Shown here piece by piece: positions 33,557 through 42,249 of a DNA stretch of 49,428 bases; the first letter of the stretch is position 1; the number at the start of each line of letters is the position of its first letter. A program made the position numbers and the translations under genes. The stretch spans positions 1-49,428 of the forward strand of contig CAIRBT010000091.1 of NCBI GenBank assembly GCA_903876875.1. The letters run 5' to 3'. Origin of the DNA: an uncultured Geobacteraceae bacterium. GTDB lineage: Bacteria > Desulfobacterota > Desulfuromonadia > Geobacterales > Pseudopelobacteraceae. The notes under the pieces were generated by a model that saw only the letters and a list, made by a program, of their open reading frames with translations, made no database searches and was not told the origin of the DNA.

Positions 33557-34201
33557 TTACTTTGGCACGCTTTCCCAGTCTTTGAGGAACTTTTCAATGC
33601 CTGCGTCGGTCAGGGGGTGTTTGGCAAGCTGAATCATGACCGAATAGGGAATGGTGGCGATGTCGGCACCGATGAGGGCGGAGTTGAGCACGTGGATCGG
33701 ATTACGCACGCTGGCCACAATAATCTCTGCCAGATAGCCGTAGTTGTCGAAAATGGTGCGGATCTCTTCGATGATTCCCATGCCGTCCTGTGAAATATCA
33801 TCGAGACGACCGACAAACGGGGACACATAGGTGGCACCGGCTTTGGCGGCCAGCAGTGCCTGCATCGGGGTGAAAATCAGGGTTACGTTGGTTTTGACCC
33901 CTTTTTCGGTCAACGCCTTACACGCTTTGAGTCCTTCCGGTGTCATCGGCAGCTTAATGACGATATTTTTATGGATCTTGACCAGCTCCTTTGCCTCCTT
34001 GATCATTCCCGGTGCATCCAGAGAAATAACTTCAGCAGAAATGGGGCCGTCGACAATGGAAACGATCTCCTTGATAACATCCTTGAATTTACGTCCCGAC
34101 TTGGCAATCAGGGAAGGGTTGGTCGTCACGCCGTCAACCAGGCCAAGTGCATGTGCTTCACGAATTTCTGTAACATCCGCCGTATCGATAAAAAATTTCA
34201 T
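33557..34201 (-). CDS. tal: Transaldolase / fructose-6-phosphate aldolase family
   Basis: This 214-residue short-type transaldolase starts MKFFIDTAD and has GVTTNPSL, the Schiff-base lysine K83 in NIVIKLPMT, and [29 protein letters not shown] further on. It transfers dihydroxyacetone units in the non-oxidative pentose-phosphate pathway; members of this subfamily may instead act as fructose-6-phosphate aldolases. The ribosome site GGAGGAG is just upstream of the ATG. A clear terminator follows. Confidence 0.9.
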   Translation of the reverse strand: MKFFIDTADVTEIREAHALGLVDGVTTNPSLIAKSGRKFKDVIKEIVSIVDGPISAEVISLDAPGMIKEAKELVKIHKNIVIKLPMTPEGLKACKALTEKGVKTNVTLIFTPMQALLAAKAGATYVSPFVGRLDDISQDGMGIIEEIRTIFDNYGYLAEIIVASVRNPIHVLNSALIGADIATIPYSVMIQLAKHPLTDAGIEKFLKDWESVPK

Positions 34202-34214
34202 CTACTCCTCCAGG

Positions 34215-34478
34215 TTATGTTGGTGATATATGGTCCAACTGTTCGCGATATTTTTCGAGACAATCCATTGAACAAAAATGCAGACGTTTCCCTCCATGGT
34301 TTCCGATTACCGCCTGCTCTTCCGACACATACACGCCACAGATTGGATCGCAGAACGTTTCTTCACTATGATCCGGGCTTCGGGGTGAGGAACGGAGCGG
34401 TTTTTTTGCCGAAGTAAACGTTAGAATTATGCGGTAACCGATATACAACAGTAGCCCGATCATTAACAGCCGGATCAT
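34215..34478 (-). CDS. Small membrane-anchored TRASH/YHS-like protein
   Basis: This 87-residue protein has one N-terminal membrane helix (about residues 3-20), a basic linker, and a cysteine domain DPICGVYV...RLHFCSMDCLEKY that resembles the YHS/TRASH metal-binding fold. Four cysteines (about 43, 47, 69, 73) could hold a metal ion. GGGAGG precedes the ATG by 6 nt. Function is unknown; it lies between folK and the transaldolase gene. Confidence 0.7.
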   Translation of the reverse strand: MIRLLMIGLLLYIGYRIILTFTSAKKPLRSSPRSPDHSEETFCDPICGVYVSEEQAVIGNHGGKRLHFCSMDCLEKYREQLDHISPT

Positions 34479-34491
34479 ACAGAGCCTCCCA

Positions 34492-34977
34492 TCAGAGCTT
34501 CACCACAGTTTCATCGGACACAAGGTTGGTGAGCAGCTGCCCAATGGAGATGCCGGAAACGGGGTGCAGCAGTTCCGAGTCGATCTCGGCGAGTGGCTGC
34601 AACACAAAACGCCGCTCCGTCATGCGGGGATGGGGAATAACCAGGTCAGCTTCGGCGATAATCCGGTCGCCAAAAAGCAACAGATCCAGATCCAGAGAGC
34701 GGGGTCCGTTGGGGATTAATCGTTCGCGGCCAAACGTCAGTTCCTCTATGCCAAGCAGAGCCAGCAACAGCTGTCGCGGTTCATGCCGGGTGGAGAGGCG
34801 GAGTACGGCATTAAAAAAAGTGTCCGGTGTCGCTGTGGCGACGGGCGATGTTTCGTAGAACGATGACAGAGCCGTTACCCGGCATCCCGTAAGTTTGCCG
34901 ACTTCAGCGACTCCCCGAAGCAGGTTGAGCTCACGATCACCGACATTTGAGCCGAGTGCTATGTAGGCATCAGTCAT
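34492..34977 (-). CDS. folK: 2-amino-4-hydroxy-6-hydroxymethyldihydropteridine pyrophosphokinase
   Basis: This 161-residue protein begins MTDAYIALGSNVGDRE and has SSFYETSPV, the metal/ATP site GPRSLDLDLLLFGD and the conserved IPHPRMTERRFVLQPL. FolK transfers pyrophosphate from ATP to hydroxymethyldihydropterin in folate synthesis. I use the ATG at 34977, where the family sequence starts; the frame is open to 35007, which would run into a hairpin. No clear ribosome site was seen. Confidence 0.9.
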   Translation of the reverse strand: MTDAYIALGSNVGDRELNLLRGVAEVGKLTGCRVTALSSFYETSPVATATPDTFFNAVLRLSTRHEPRQLLLALLGIEELTFGRERLIPNGPRSLDLDLLLFGDRIIAEADLVIPHPRMTERRFVLQPLAEIDSELLHPVSGISIGQLLTNLVSDETVVKL

Positions 34978-35001
34978 CACCGGCCGATTAAAGCATACTG
35001 A

Positions 35002-35023
35002 TTCCACGGCGTCAACCGTGGAA
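35002..35023 (-). terminator. Short hairpin after the DUF697 gene
   Basis: An 8-bp stem (35002-35009 with 35016-35023) and 6-nt loop lies just past the DUF697 gene. It has no T run, so the termination role is tentative. Confidence 0.35.
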
Positions 35024-35030
35024 TAGTTGG

Positions 35031-35876
35031 TCAGGGTTTTTCCGGTGGTTTTACTTTTCCTGACCGGTACTGCTCTTCAAAGTAACCGCGCACCTTGTTC
35101 GGATCAAAATCAAGGAATGTTCCGCCGGAAGCAAAATGCTGGATAAAGACCCGCCCCACCGCATAGGACAGTGCCCCGTTCACCGCCGGCATGGCAGCAA
35201 TTGAGAACGCTCCGATAAACGGAATGAGTTTTGAGCTGCTTGCCGCCACATAAGCACTATTGATGCCACTTGCCAAAATGGCGATGGCTGATTTTGAACG
35301 TTGGGAATCAAACGGGATTCCATAGAGTTCACAAAGTTTTTTCAACATGAGCAGCTGCATGGCCATGAACCCTGCCATATCGACAAAGGGGAGCGGAATC
35401 AATCCGGTGGCGGCTGACAGGGCTGAATAGGTGTGAACGGTGGACATGGCACTGCGGAATGTCTCATCGACCTCCTCTGACACCGGTTCCGTATCGGTTG
35501 TCGTGGGAGCAGCCGGAGGGGGTGTTTCCGAACTTACTGGTATTTCCAGAGTTACAGGCTCTGGCTCTCGTACTACTGGTTTTGGCTCTGGCACCGGCTC
35601 TGGTTCTGGCTCTGGTGCCGGTTCGGTCACCGGTTCTTGCTCTTGTACCGGTTCCGGTTCGGTGATGGTTACTGGAGGAAGGGGTCGTTCGTGCGCCTCC
35701 GGCACCACTGCAGCAACAGCTGTCTCCTCGATGACCGGCTCATCCACTGCCGCTACCGTCTGGATTACTGACGTTACCTCCTGTGGCACCGGCATTTCCG
35801 CCACCTCTTCAGGGGACATCTCATAAATCCGTTTTCTCGTCCGGGTTATTTTTACCTTTTCGACCGGTTTGGTCAT
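35031..35876 (-). CDS. DUF697 membrane protein with long Pro/Glu-rich N-terminal region
   Basis: This is a 281-residue protein. Residues 1-145 are unstructured and rich in Pro/Glu/Thr/Val (PEPEPEPVPEPKP stretch), ending in an acidic segment. The C-terminal half is a DUF697-like membrane domain: TYSALSAATGLIPLPFVDM, MLKKLCELYGIPF, and two hydrophobic helices around SSKLIPFIGAFSIAAMPAV. DUF697 is often found with GTPases or ATPases. The ATG at 35876 has AGGGAG 7 nt upstream and lies 20 bp after the ParA-like gene, so the two are likely co-expressed. Its job with the ATPase is unknown. Confidence 0.65.
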   Translation of the reverse strand: MTKPVEKVKITRTRKRIYEMSPEEVAEMPVPQEVTSVIQTVAAVDEPVIEETAVAAVVPEAHERPLPPVTITEPEPVQEQEPVTEPAPEPEPEPVPEPKPVVREPEPVTLEIPVSSETPPPAAPTTTDTEPVSEEVDETFRSAMSTVHTYSALSAATGLIPLPFVDMAGFMAMQLLMLKKLCELYGIPFDSQRSKSAIAILASGINSAYVAASSSKLIPFIGAFSIAAMPAVNGALSYAVGRVFIQHFASGGTFLDFDPNKVRGYFEEQYRSGKVKPPEKP

Positions 35877-35896
35877 AGCAACTCCCTGCTCACTGT

Positions 35897-36862
35897 TCAC
35901 GGTGTATCACCTGCCGATTGGGGAGTAATCCCCAGTAATGCCGACACATGGCGGTCGTAATCATCTCTGGCACTGTTACGGGCATAGCGGGAAAATACCG
36001 TTTCCCCGGCAGCCAACACCTTGGAAAATTCACTACTGGTGCGGATCACCGTCAGAGGGAGTTTCGGGTGCCGTTCCTTGATTCTACTCAGGGCGTGATG
36101 GGACACGGTCTCCCGCTGGTCATAGCGGGTATAGATTATGCGTACGGCCGGATGGGGCAGCCCGAAGGTATCGCAGATAGAGGTTATTTCGTCCAAGGTC
36201 AGATCCAGCCCTTTCAGTGAAAAGGCATCGCTCCCCACGGGGACCACGATGGTGTGAGCGGCACAGATGGCAGAAATAACGGCAATCCCCAGGGAGGGGG
36301 GGCAGTCAACGATCACGGTGTCGTACCCCTGGAGTCGCAGCTGATCACAGACCCCCTTAACCGCTTTTTTCTGTGAGCCCGGATTGAGCAGGCTGGCATC
36401 CAGCAGGGCATTTTCAAGGGAGGAGGGGAGAATAGTCAGGTGACTGCTCAGGGGGACCAGCGCGTCGGCCAAAAGCTCTTCCGGACGTTGCCAGATATCG
36501 TAGAAAATAGGGTCATCTTCCTCGGGAACCGCACCCAGAGCCAGACTGGAAGAACCCTGGGGATCAAGGTCAAGCACACAGGTTTTAAACCCGTACTGGG
36601 CGGCGCGGGTGGCGGTGGTGATGGTGCTGGTGGTTTTGCCGATGCCCCCCCGCATGGTGGTATGCACGATGACCCGGAAATGGTAGGAAACGTCCCTCTC
36701 CATAAGAAAACGTCTGACCGCCGTGGGGGTAATGCCATTTGTGGCAGCATTAAGACGTACCAACTCATCCGGCTGAAATTGTTGTTCCAGCTCTCCGATT
36801 GTTGTGCCGTATTTCGCGGCCAGCTCGCGGGTTGTCAACAGCGAATAGGGTTCAGTGGTCAT
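35897..36862 (-). CDS. ParA/MinD-type ATPase with N-terminal helix-turn-helix-like region and Arg in the signature-Lys position
   Basis: This 321-residue protein has an N-terminal part (1-60) with a possible helix-turn-helix (LTTRELAAKYGTTIGELEQQ), as in plasmid-type ParA. The deviant Walker A motif reads RGGIGKTT (residues 71-78). The first lysine of KGGxGKT, which contacts ATP across the dimer interface, is arginine here. Walker A' (CVLDLDPQGSSS) and Walker B (TVIVDCPPSLG) are intact, as is the following LDLTLDE. No ParB gene or parS-like cluster is next to it. It is followed by a DUF697 membrane protein. The ATG at 36862 has GAGGA upstream. A positioning or regulatory role rather than chromosome partition is my inference. 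Confidence 0.75.
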   Translation of the reverse strand: MTTEPYSLLTTRELAAKYGTTIGELEQQFQPDELVRLNAATNGITPTAVRRFLMERDVSYHFRVIVHTTMRGGIGKTTSTITTATRAAQYGFKTCVLDLDPQGSSSLALGAVPEEDDPIFYDIWQRPEELLADALVPLSSHLTILPSSLENALLDASLLNPGSQKKAVKGVCDQLRLQGYDTVIVDCPPSLGIAVISAICAAHTIVVPVGSDAFSLKGLDLTLDEITSICDTFGLPHPAVRIIYTRYDQRETVSHHALSRIKERHPKLPLTVIRTSSEFSKVLAAGETVFSRYARNSARDDYDRHVSALLGITPQSAGDTP

Positions 36863-36887
36863 AGCGTAATTCCTCATTATACTGGTC

Positions 36888-36917
36888 ACAGTACCACCCG
36901 TATTGCGGCACCGTCAA
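36888..36917 (-). promoter_or_regulatory. Possible promoter of the ParA-like/DUF697 pair
   Basis: On the minus strand TTGACG (36917-36912) and TACTGT (36893-36888) are 18 nt apart. The -35 is good, the -10 weak. A start would lie about 20 nt before the ParA-like ATG. Confidence 0.3.
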
Positions 36918-36972
36918 CGTTATTGGATTGTTTTTTGTAACTATACAGCATATGGCGATACTCAAAAGCAAA

Positions 36973-37012
36973 TCCCCCCTCGCCCCCCTTTGCAAAGGGG
37001 GGCGAGGGGGAT
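36973..37012. repeat. Long near-perfect palindrome, REP-like
   Basis: Two 18-base arms (36975-36992 and 36993-37010) meet with no spacer, with one extra C at the left edge. Each arm is C- or G-rich with a TTTG/CAAA core. It lies between the ends of the coiled-coil operon and the ParA promoter, so it may terminate the upstream operon or be a copy of an extragenic palindromic repeat. Confidence 0.65.
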
Positions 37013-37056
37013 GTGCCTTTATAGGTCTTGCATGTAAAAACCGTGCTGAATAGTTG

Positions 37057-37743
37057 CTAATTTTTAACCGGTTGAGTCTGGTTTTGGGGGGTGGTTGCAC
37101 CACGGGCTTTATCAAGTTGACCGTTGAGCCGGCTGTTTTCCCCCTTCAATTCTTCAAGCTTGCGAGCCAACTCGCTCTGCTCGGCTTTCAGTTTTTCAGC
37201 TTTTTTTAACTCGGACGTTAACTGTTCCACCTGTGCTGTCAGAGCTGTTTTTTCTCCTTTGAGCAGCTCGTTTTCCTTGGCTGTTGCCTGGGAAGCGATG
37301 GCCTCCTGGCGAAGGTGTGCCAGTTCGGCTTTACGGTCATCGAACAGTTTCAGCTTGGCACTGACTGCGGCATACTGTTTTTCAATGGCCTCCAGTTCTC
37401 CGGTGGCACGGGTGAATTCAACCCGTGAAAGTGCTGAAATGGTGTATATTTCCACCAACTCCATGGCCTGTTTCACCTCTTTCACACTGTCCGGCCCCAC
37501 GTCGCCAAAGCCGAACATTGATTTACCGGCCTTGAGGCATTCCTCTGCCGCCGCCACCCCGTTGCGTGCCTGCGTCAGATCGGCCAACGCTTCCTTGCTC
37601 CCCTCAACCTTGGCTGCGGTTACGTCAATTGCAACCCGTGCCGCATCAATCTGGGCGCGCAACTGGGCACCGTTACCTGCGGCAAAGGCGGTGGCTGACC
37701 AGACAAAAAGCATCATCATGGTGCCAAAAATAGGTCGTTTCAT
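37057..37743 (-). CDS. Exported coiled-coil protein
   Basis: This is a 228-residue protein with a signal peptide (to about residue 22, ending TAFA) and then an almost wholly helical Ala/Glu/Lys/Leu protein. Strong heptad coiled coils cover about residues 120-215 and the C-terminus is Gln/Pro-rich. GGAGGAA precedes the ATG at 37743, which is 1 nt past the stop of the upstream gene, so the two form an operon. DUF4398-like proteins near the envelope are similar in composition. No OmpA or peptidoglycan-binding domain is present. Function is unknown; a periplasmic structural or tether role is a guess. Confidence 0.65.
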   Translation of the reverse strand: MKRPIFGTMMMLFVWSATAFAAGNGAQLRAQIDAARVAIDVTAAKVEGSKEALADLTQARNGVAAAEECLKAGKSMFGFGDVGPDSVKEVKQAMELVEIYTISALSRVEFTRATGELEAIEKQYAAVSAKLKLFDDRKAELAHLRQEAIASQATAKENELLKGEKTALTAQVEQLTSELKKAEKLKAEQSELARKLEELKGENSRLNGQLDKARGATTPQNQTQPVKN

Positions 37744-37744
37744 A

Positions 37745-38134
37745 TTAGTTTTCCTCCCCTTGACGATAGCGTTCAAGGCGGGCTTCAGCCTTCTTCAGCT
37801 CGGAGCGTCGTATGGCTAACTTTTCCAGCAGCTCCTTTTCCGTCGTCTTAATTTCGGCGGTGTCAAGGCGTGCCGTGGCGGTCTGTACAAAGAGTGCCCC
37901 CAGCTTTTCTTTGCCGGCAGCATAGTTGATTTTGGCGTCAGACACATTGGCTTTGGCGCCATCCAACAGCTCTTTTGCATAGTCCAACACAGAGGAGCCG
38001 GTCATTTTGGCGGCTCGCTGTTCCAGTTGAGTGATCTGCGCTGCTGCGGCATCGCTGTGAACCGGTTCTGCTGCCACGGAAGTTGCTACGAAAGTAAGGA
38101 CGATGAGCGAACTGGTAAAACAGGTACGGGTCAT
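37745..38134 (-). CDS. Exported DUF4398-like coiled-coil protein
   Basis: This 129-residue protein has a signal peptide (to about residue 22) and a single helical domain (about 35-125) with Ala-rich repeats and a long coiled coil ending EARLERYRQGEEN. The pattern is that of DUF4398-type small periplasmic proteins. It is the first gene of a two-gene operon with a promoter at 38169-38196; AGGAG lies about 9 nt before the ATG. Function is unknown. Confidence 0.65.
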   Translation of the reverse strand: MTRTCFTSSLIVLTFVATSVAAEPVHSDAAAAQITQLEQRAAKMTGSSVLDYAKELLDGAKANVSDAKINYAAGKEKLGALFVQTATARLDTAEIKTTEKELLEKLAIRRSELKKAEARLERYRQGEEN

Positions 38135-38168
38135 AATGCGCTACTCCTTTCATCATAGATAAAATTTC

Positions 38169-38196
38169 ATAATATCAAGACGCAAACAAATAGCAA
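38169..38196 (-). promoter_or_regulatory. Sigma-70-like promoter of the coiled-coil operon
   Basis: On the minus strand TTGCTA (38196-38191), a 16-nt spacer and TATTAT (38174-38169) lie about 35 nt before the ATG at 38134. Confidence 0.5.
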
Positions 38197-38402
38197 CATC
38201 TTTCAAACATCTCGGTGAGTCTCATTGGATTTTAAAGGGTAAGAACTCGACACATTAAAGCTATTGCACAAACAAGCATTTGATGTTACTTATTTCTAAT
38301 ATGTAACATCGGTTCGCTATGCCGCTCTGAGAGGGGCATGACACTAAGTCAAGCCATATGATATGTGTGGTACAGGTACATCTGATTGGGGAGAACAGTA
38401 GA

Positions 38403-39968
38403 ATGATACGAAAAAATACCGGCATTGCGGTAAAATTTTCTGTCCCGTTGGTCGTGGTATTGTTTGTGGGACTGCTTGTGGCACTGCCGATTGCCAACTA
38501 TTATTTCACACAAATGAGTGCCAAAGACGATATAAAGAATCTTGAAAAGACCCAGCTTATCGTCTTTTCCGGCCTCAATTCGGTCATGAAAAACTGCACC
38601 GGCGAGAACGTAAAAAAGGGTATTCAAGACATCGTCCAGAGCAACAGCTCACTGGACGTTAAAGTGATCCCCTCGGCACAGATATTTGGCGGCAACCCGG
38701 TGGAGGATGAGACAGAGCGTCAGGTACGCATCTCCGGATTAAAGAATATTGTTTCGACCCCTACTGCGGTCAAGGGGGTATTTCCCTATGTGGCGAAGGA
38801 CGAATGTCTTGGCTGCCATGCTGTGCCGGTCGGTACGGTGTTGGGTGTTATCGATGTCAAGCTTGACAAAAGCGAGAGTAACGGACGGCTGAAAAATCTC
38901 CAGATCCTTATGGTGACGGTCGGCATTCTGGTCTGTCTGCTTCTTATCATCTTCTTCCTGCTGGTTGTCCGGCATGTCATCACCAAGCCGCTGCTATGGC
39001 TGCAAACCGAAATGGTTGATAAAGTAAGTGAAAAGGTTCTCGACTTTCCGCTTCCCTCTCTGCCGAATGATGAACTGGGCACCTTTGGCAGAAGATTTTT
39101 TGCCATGGTCGAATCATTGCGTGAGGTGATACGGCGGATTAATACTGTGGCCAGTCAGGTAAAACAGACGGTGACCTATCTCCAACGTGCGGCCTTTGAA
39201 ATTGCCGAGGGAGCCGAACTGGTGGTGACCGAAGCCAATTCCGTGGCAACGGCAGGGGAGGAGATGTCTGCCACCGCCAACGATATCGCCCGTAATTGCC
39301 ATATAGCGGCCGATGCTTCGGCAAATGCTGCCGTTACCGCTGCCAATGGTAACAAAATTATTCGTGACACCATTGATACCATGGCCAGAATTGCCGAGCG
39401 GGTATCGGTTACCTCCATTTCAGTGAAAACATTGGGGGCACGGTCGGAACAGATTGGTGAAATCATCAGCACTATTGACGAAATAGCCGACCAGACCAAT
39501 CTGCTGGCCTTGAATGCGGCCATTGAGGCTGCGCGGGCCGGCGAGCAGGGGCGTGGCTTTGCCGTGGTTGCCGATGAAGTCCGCAGCCTGGCACTTCGCA
39601 CCACCAATGCCACCAAGGAAATTGCCACCATGATACGGTCCATGCAGGAAGAAACCCAGGCGACGGTGGCGGCAATGGAGAGCGGTCTTGCCATCGTCAA
39701 TGAAGGAACCGCCAAGGCGGAAAGATCGGGGCAGGCCCTTGAGGAGATTCTTTTCGAGGTGAATGAGGTGAACATGCAGATCAGCCAGATCGCCACGGCG
39801 GCTGAGGAACAAACCGCCACCACCAGCGAAATTTCAAGCAACATGCACAAGATCACCACCTTCATTGATGAAGTTTCCCAGGGGAACCAGGAAAATCTGG
39901 TGGCCATCAATCAGCTCAAGGAGGTCATTCGTGAACTCCATGACCATGTGGAGGTCTTTAAAGTCTGA
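38403..39968 (+). CDS. Methyl-accepting chemotaxis protein with c-type haem periplasmic sensor
   Basis: In this 521-residue protein TM1 is about 12-31, a periplasmic sensor spans about 35-165 and TM2 about 168-190. The sensor carries a single CLGCH haem-binding motif (135-139) near its membrane-proximal end, in the pattern of Geobacter chemoreceptors with a PAS-like haem c sensor. A HAMP-like region and the signalling coiled coil follow; the hairpin tip [23 protein letters not shown] is the CheA/CheW-binding site. No C-terminal CheR/CheB pentapeptide is seen. It would sense redox state or a small gas ligand and bias flagellar or pilus movement. The ATG at 38403 has GGGGAG 9 nt upstream. A strong terminator follows. 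Confidence 0.88.
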   Translation: MIRKNTGIAVKFSVPLVVVLFVGLLVALPIANYYFTQMSAKDDIKNLEKTQLIVFSGLNSVMKNCTGENVKKGIQDIVQSNSSLDVKVIPSAQIFGGNPVEDETERQVRISGLKNIVSTPTAVKGVFPYVAKDECLGCHAVPVGTVLGVIDVKLDKSESNGRLKNLQILMVTVGILVCLLLIIFFLLVVRHVITKPLLWLQTEMVDKVSEKVLDFPLPSLPNDELGTFGRRFFAMVESLREVIRRINTVASQVKQTVTYLQRAAFEIAEGAELVVTEANSVATAGEEMSATANDIARNCHIAADASANAAVTAANGNKIIRDTIDTMARIAERVSVTSISVKTLGARSEQIGEIISTIDEIADQTNLLALNAAIEAARAGEQGRGFAVVADEVRSLALRTTNATKEIATMIRSMQEETQATVAAMESGLAIVNEGTAKAERSGQALEEILFEVNEVNMQISQIATAAEEQTATTSEISSNMHKITTFIDEVSQGNQENLVAINQLKEVIRELHDHVEVFKV

Positions 39969-39995
39969 ACCACACCACATTTCGTGCCACACCCC

Positions 39996-40028
39996 CTTCG
40001 CAAGCCCGGCTTGCGAAGGTTTTTTTTT
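39996..40028 (+). terminator. Rho-independent terminator of the chemoreceptor gene
   Basis: An 11-bp stem (39996-40006 with 40010-40020) and 3-nt loop is followed directly by T8. This is the clearest intrinsic terminator in the window. Confidence 0.92.
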
Positions 40029-40144
40029 GTTTTGTAGCAATCTTGCGACAGACAGGCGATGTTACCTGTTGTAAGCTGGCATGTTTATAATTTCAAAACT
40101 ATCATGAATATTACTTTGTGGTCTATGCCACCGGGGAGCGACAG

Positions 40145-42247
40145 ATGGCTTTTTACACAGACCGAAATACGGTAACCGGACACACCAGCAAAATTCTGGT
40201 GGTTGACGATATTCCGAGTAATCTGTTTGTGGTGCAGTCGGCTTTGGAAGATCTGGATGTTGAACTGCTCTTGGCAGAGAGCGGGGAAGCCGCCCTGGAA
40301 ATTCTCATGTCAGAGCCGGAAGTGCCGGCTCTGGCACTGTTAGATGTCCAAATGCCCGGCATTGATGGCTATGAACTGGCTCGGATCATTCGCGAGCAGG
40401 AACGGATGCGGCACATGCCGATCATTTTTCTGTCAGCGTACTTCAATGATATCGAAAGCATTTATGAAGGGTATACCACCGGTGCGGTGGACTGCATGAC
40501 CAAGCCGTTCAGCACGGTGGTGCTGCTGGCAAAGGTAAAGGTTTTTCTGGAAAGGAAGCGCTACGAAGACAAAGTGCTCCAGGACATTACCGCTCGGCTT
40601 AAAGCGGAAGAACAACTCGCCCGAGCCGATGATGAAATTCGTAAACTTTCCCGTGCCATTGACCAATCCACCGTCACGGTTGTTATTACAGACGCTGATG
40701 GCATCATCGAGTTTGTCAACCCCTACTTTACCGAGGTATGCGGGTACACCGCAGAGGAGGTGCTGGGGAAATCCACCCGGCTGCTCAGATCGGGGCTGAC
40801 CCCCCTTAAAACCTACCAGGATCTGTGGACAACCATAAAAGCCGGTAACACCTGGGAGGGGGAGTTTGTTAACCGGCACAAAAATGGCAGATTCTTTAAT
40901 GAACAGGCGGTTATTTCACCTATTCGTGATGAACTGGCGGTCATTACTCACTTTGTGGCAATCAAGGAAGACATCACGCTGCGCAAGAAAATGGAAGCCG
41001 AGCTGATTCAGGCTAAGGAACAGGCTGAAGCTGGCAATCGGGCTAAAAGTGAGTTTCTTGCCACCATCAGCCATGAAATACGCACCCCCATGAATGGTAT
41101 TATCGGCGTAATCCAGATCCTTCAGGAATCGGAGCTGTCGGAAGAGCAGCGGGAGTTCATAGAAATTTCCCAAAAATGCAGCGATCAGATGATGAATATT
41201 ATTGATGATATTTTTGACTATTCAGACATTGAAAAATTCAAACTGACCCAGAAAATTGTCCCCTTCAATCTGGGAGTGATCCTTGCCGATGTGGTGCAGA
41301 TGCAGACCATGGCGGCCCAGGAGAAAGGACTTGCCCTGCATGTGCATCCCGCTGCAGCTGTGCCGCTTTACCTGAAGGGAGACCCCAAGCTCCTCTGCCA
41401 AATCATCACCAATCTGCTCAGTAATGCCATCAAGTTCACCCGGGAAGGGGAAATTGAGATCCATGTTCACGTAGAGATGGATCAGATGGGAGTTGTCGTA
41501 CTGCGCTTTGCAGTGAAAGACACCGGCATCGGCATCGCTGAAGCCACCTGTGCCAAGGTTTTTGAGCCATTTACCCAGGTGGATGGTTCGGCTACCCGCA
41601 GTTACGACGGACTGGGCATGGGGCTGGCAATCTGTCGACAGATAGCCTACCTCATGGGGGGTGACATCGGGGTTGAAAGTAAAGTGGGGAGCGGTTCCAC
41701 CTTCTGGTTTACCGCCATGTTTGAAAAACAGCTGGAGGAGTGTATGGCCACCGAAGTGACGGATGCCACTGCTGCACTTCCCGCACCTCGTGAGCCGGAA
41801 CACCCCCTGTCGGAGGAGGCCGCCCCGTCGGCATCAGCCGGAGGTGTCACCGTCATACCCCACAGCAGTCGTATCCTGCTCGTGGAAGATAACGCAATCA
41901 ACCGGAAGGTTGCCTTGAGTTTGCTGGCCAAGTTGGGGTATACGGCCGATGTGGCTGAAGATGGCCAGGAAGCGGTTAAAGCCCTTGAGTCAGGCGACTA
42001 TGATCTGGTTCTCATGGACTGCCTGATGCCGAATATGGACGGTCTGGCGGCAACGGCTGTTATCCGCGATCCTGATTCGGCGGTGCGCAACCATGACGTG
42101 CCGATTGTGGCGGTCACCGCCAATGTGCTGGATAATGATCGTGAGCAGTGTCTCAAGGTCGGTATGAATGATTACATCCCCAAACCGCTGAAAAAGGATG
42201 TACTGGGCAACGCCCTCACCCGCTGGCTGGGGAAAGAAAAACCGTAA
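40145..42247 (+). CDS. Hybrid histidine kinase: receiver-PAS-HisKA-HATPase-receiver
   Basis: In this 700-residue cytoplasmic protein the N-terminal receiver (about 15-135: VVDDIPSN, ALLDVQMPG, LSAYF, TKPFS) leads to a coiled coil and a PAS domain (about 175-290, with PYFTEVCGYTAEEVLGKS, closing with a PAC segment). HisKA has the phospho-His in FLATISHEIRTPMNGI, and the HATPase has DTGIGIAEA and GLGMGLAICRQI. A second receiver (about 575-695: LVEDNAINR, LVLMDCLMPNMDG, PKPLKKD) closes it. No histidine phosphotransfer domain is present, so an external one is needed. The ATG at 40145 has GGGGAG about 6 nt upstream; the GTG at 40118 is less likely. Confidence 0.85.
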   Translation: MAFYTDRNTVTGHTSKILVVDDIPSNLFVVQSALEDLDVELLLAESGEAALEILMSEPEVPALALLDVQMPGIDGYELARIIREQERMRHMPIIFLSAYFNDIESIYEGYTTGAVDCMTKPFSTVVLLAKVKVFLERKRYEDKVLQDITARLKAEEQLARADDEIRKLSRAIDQSTVTVVITDADGIIEFVNPYFTEVCGYTAEEVLGKSTRLLRSGLTPLKTYQDLWTTIKAGNTWEGEFVNRHKNGRFFNEQAVISPIRDELAVITHFVAIKEDITLRKKMEAELIQAKEQAEAGNRAKSEFLATISHEIRTPMNGIIGVIQILQESELSEEQREFIEISQKCSDQMMNIIDDIFDYSDIEKFKLTQKIVPFNLGVILADVVQMQTMAAQEKGLALHVHPAAAVPLYLKGDPKLLCQIITNLLSNAIKFTREGEIEIHVHVEMDQMGVVVLRFAVKDTGIGIAEATCAKVFEPFTQVDGSATRSYDGLGMGLAICRQIAYLMGGDIGVESKVGSGSTFWFTAMFEKQLEECMATEVTDATAALPAPREPEHPLSEEAAPSASAGGVTVIPHSSRILLVEDNAINRKVALSLLAKLGYTADVAEDGQEAVKALESGDYDLVLMDCLMPNMDGLAATAVIRDPDSAVRNHDVPIVAVTANVLDNDREQCLKVGMNDYIPKPLKKDVLGNALTRWLGKEKP

Positions 42248-42249
42248 TT

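Noticed and set aside
33385-33597. N-terminal extension of the receiver-HisKA_3 kinase
   Set aside because: It would read across the transaldolase terminator hairpin and into that gene's 3' end.
35555-35670. Possible tandem repeat or minisatellite
   Set aside because: The periodic sequence simply encodes the Pro/Glu-rich linker of the DUF697 protein and has no exact long unit.
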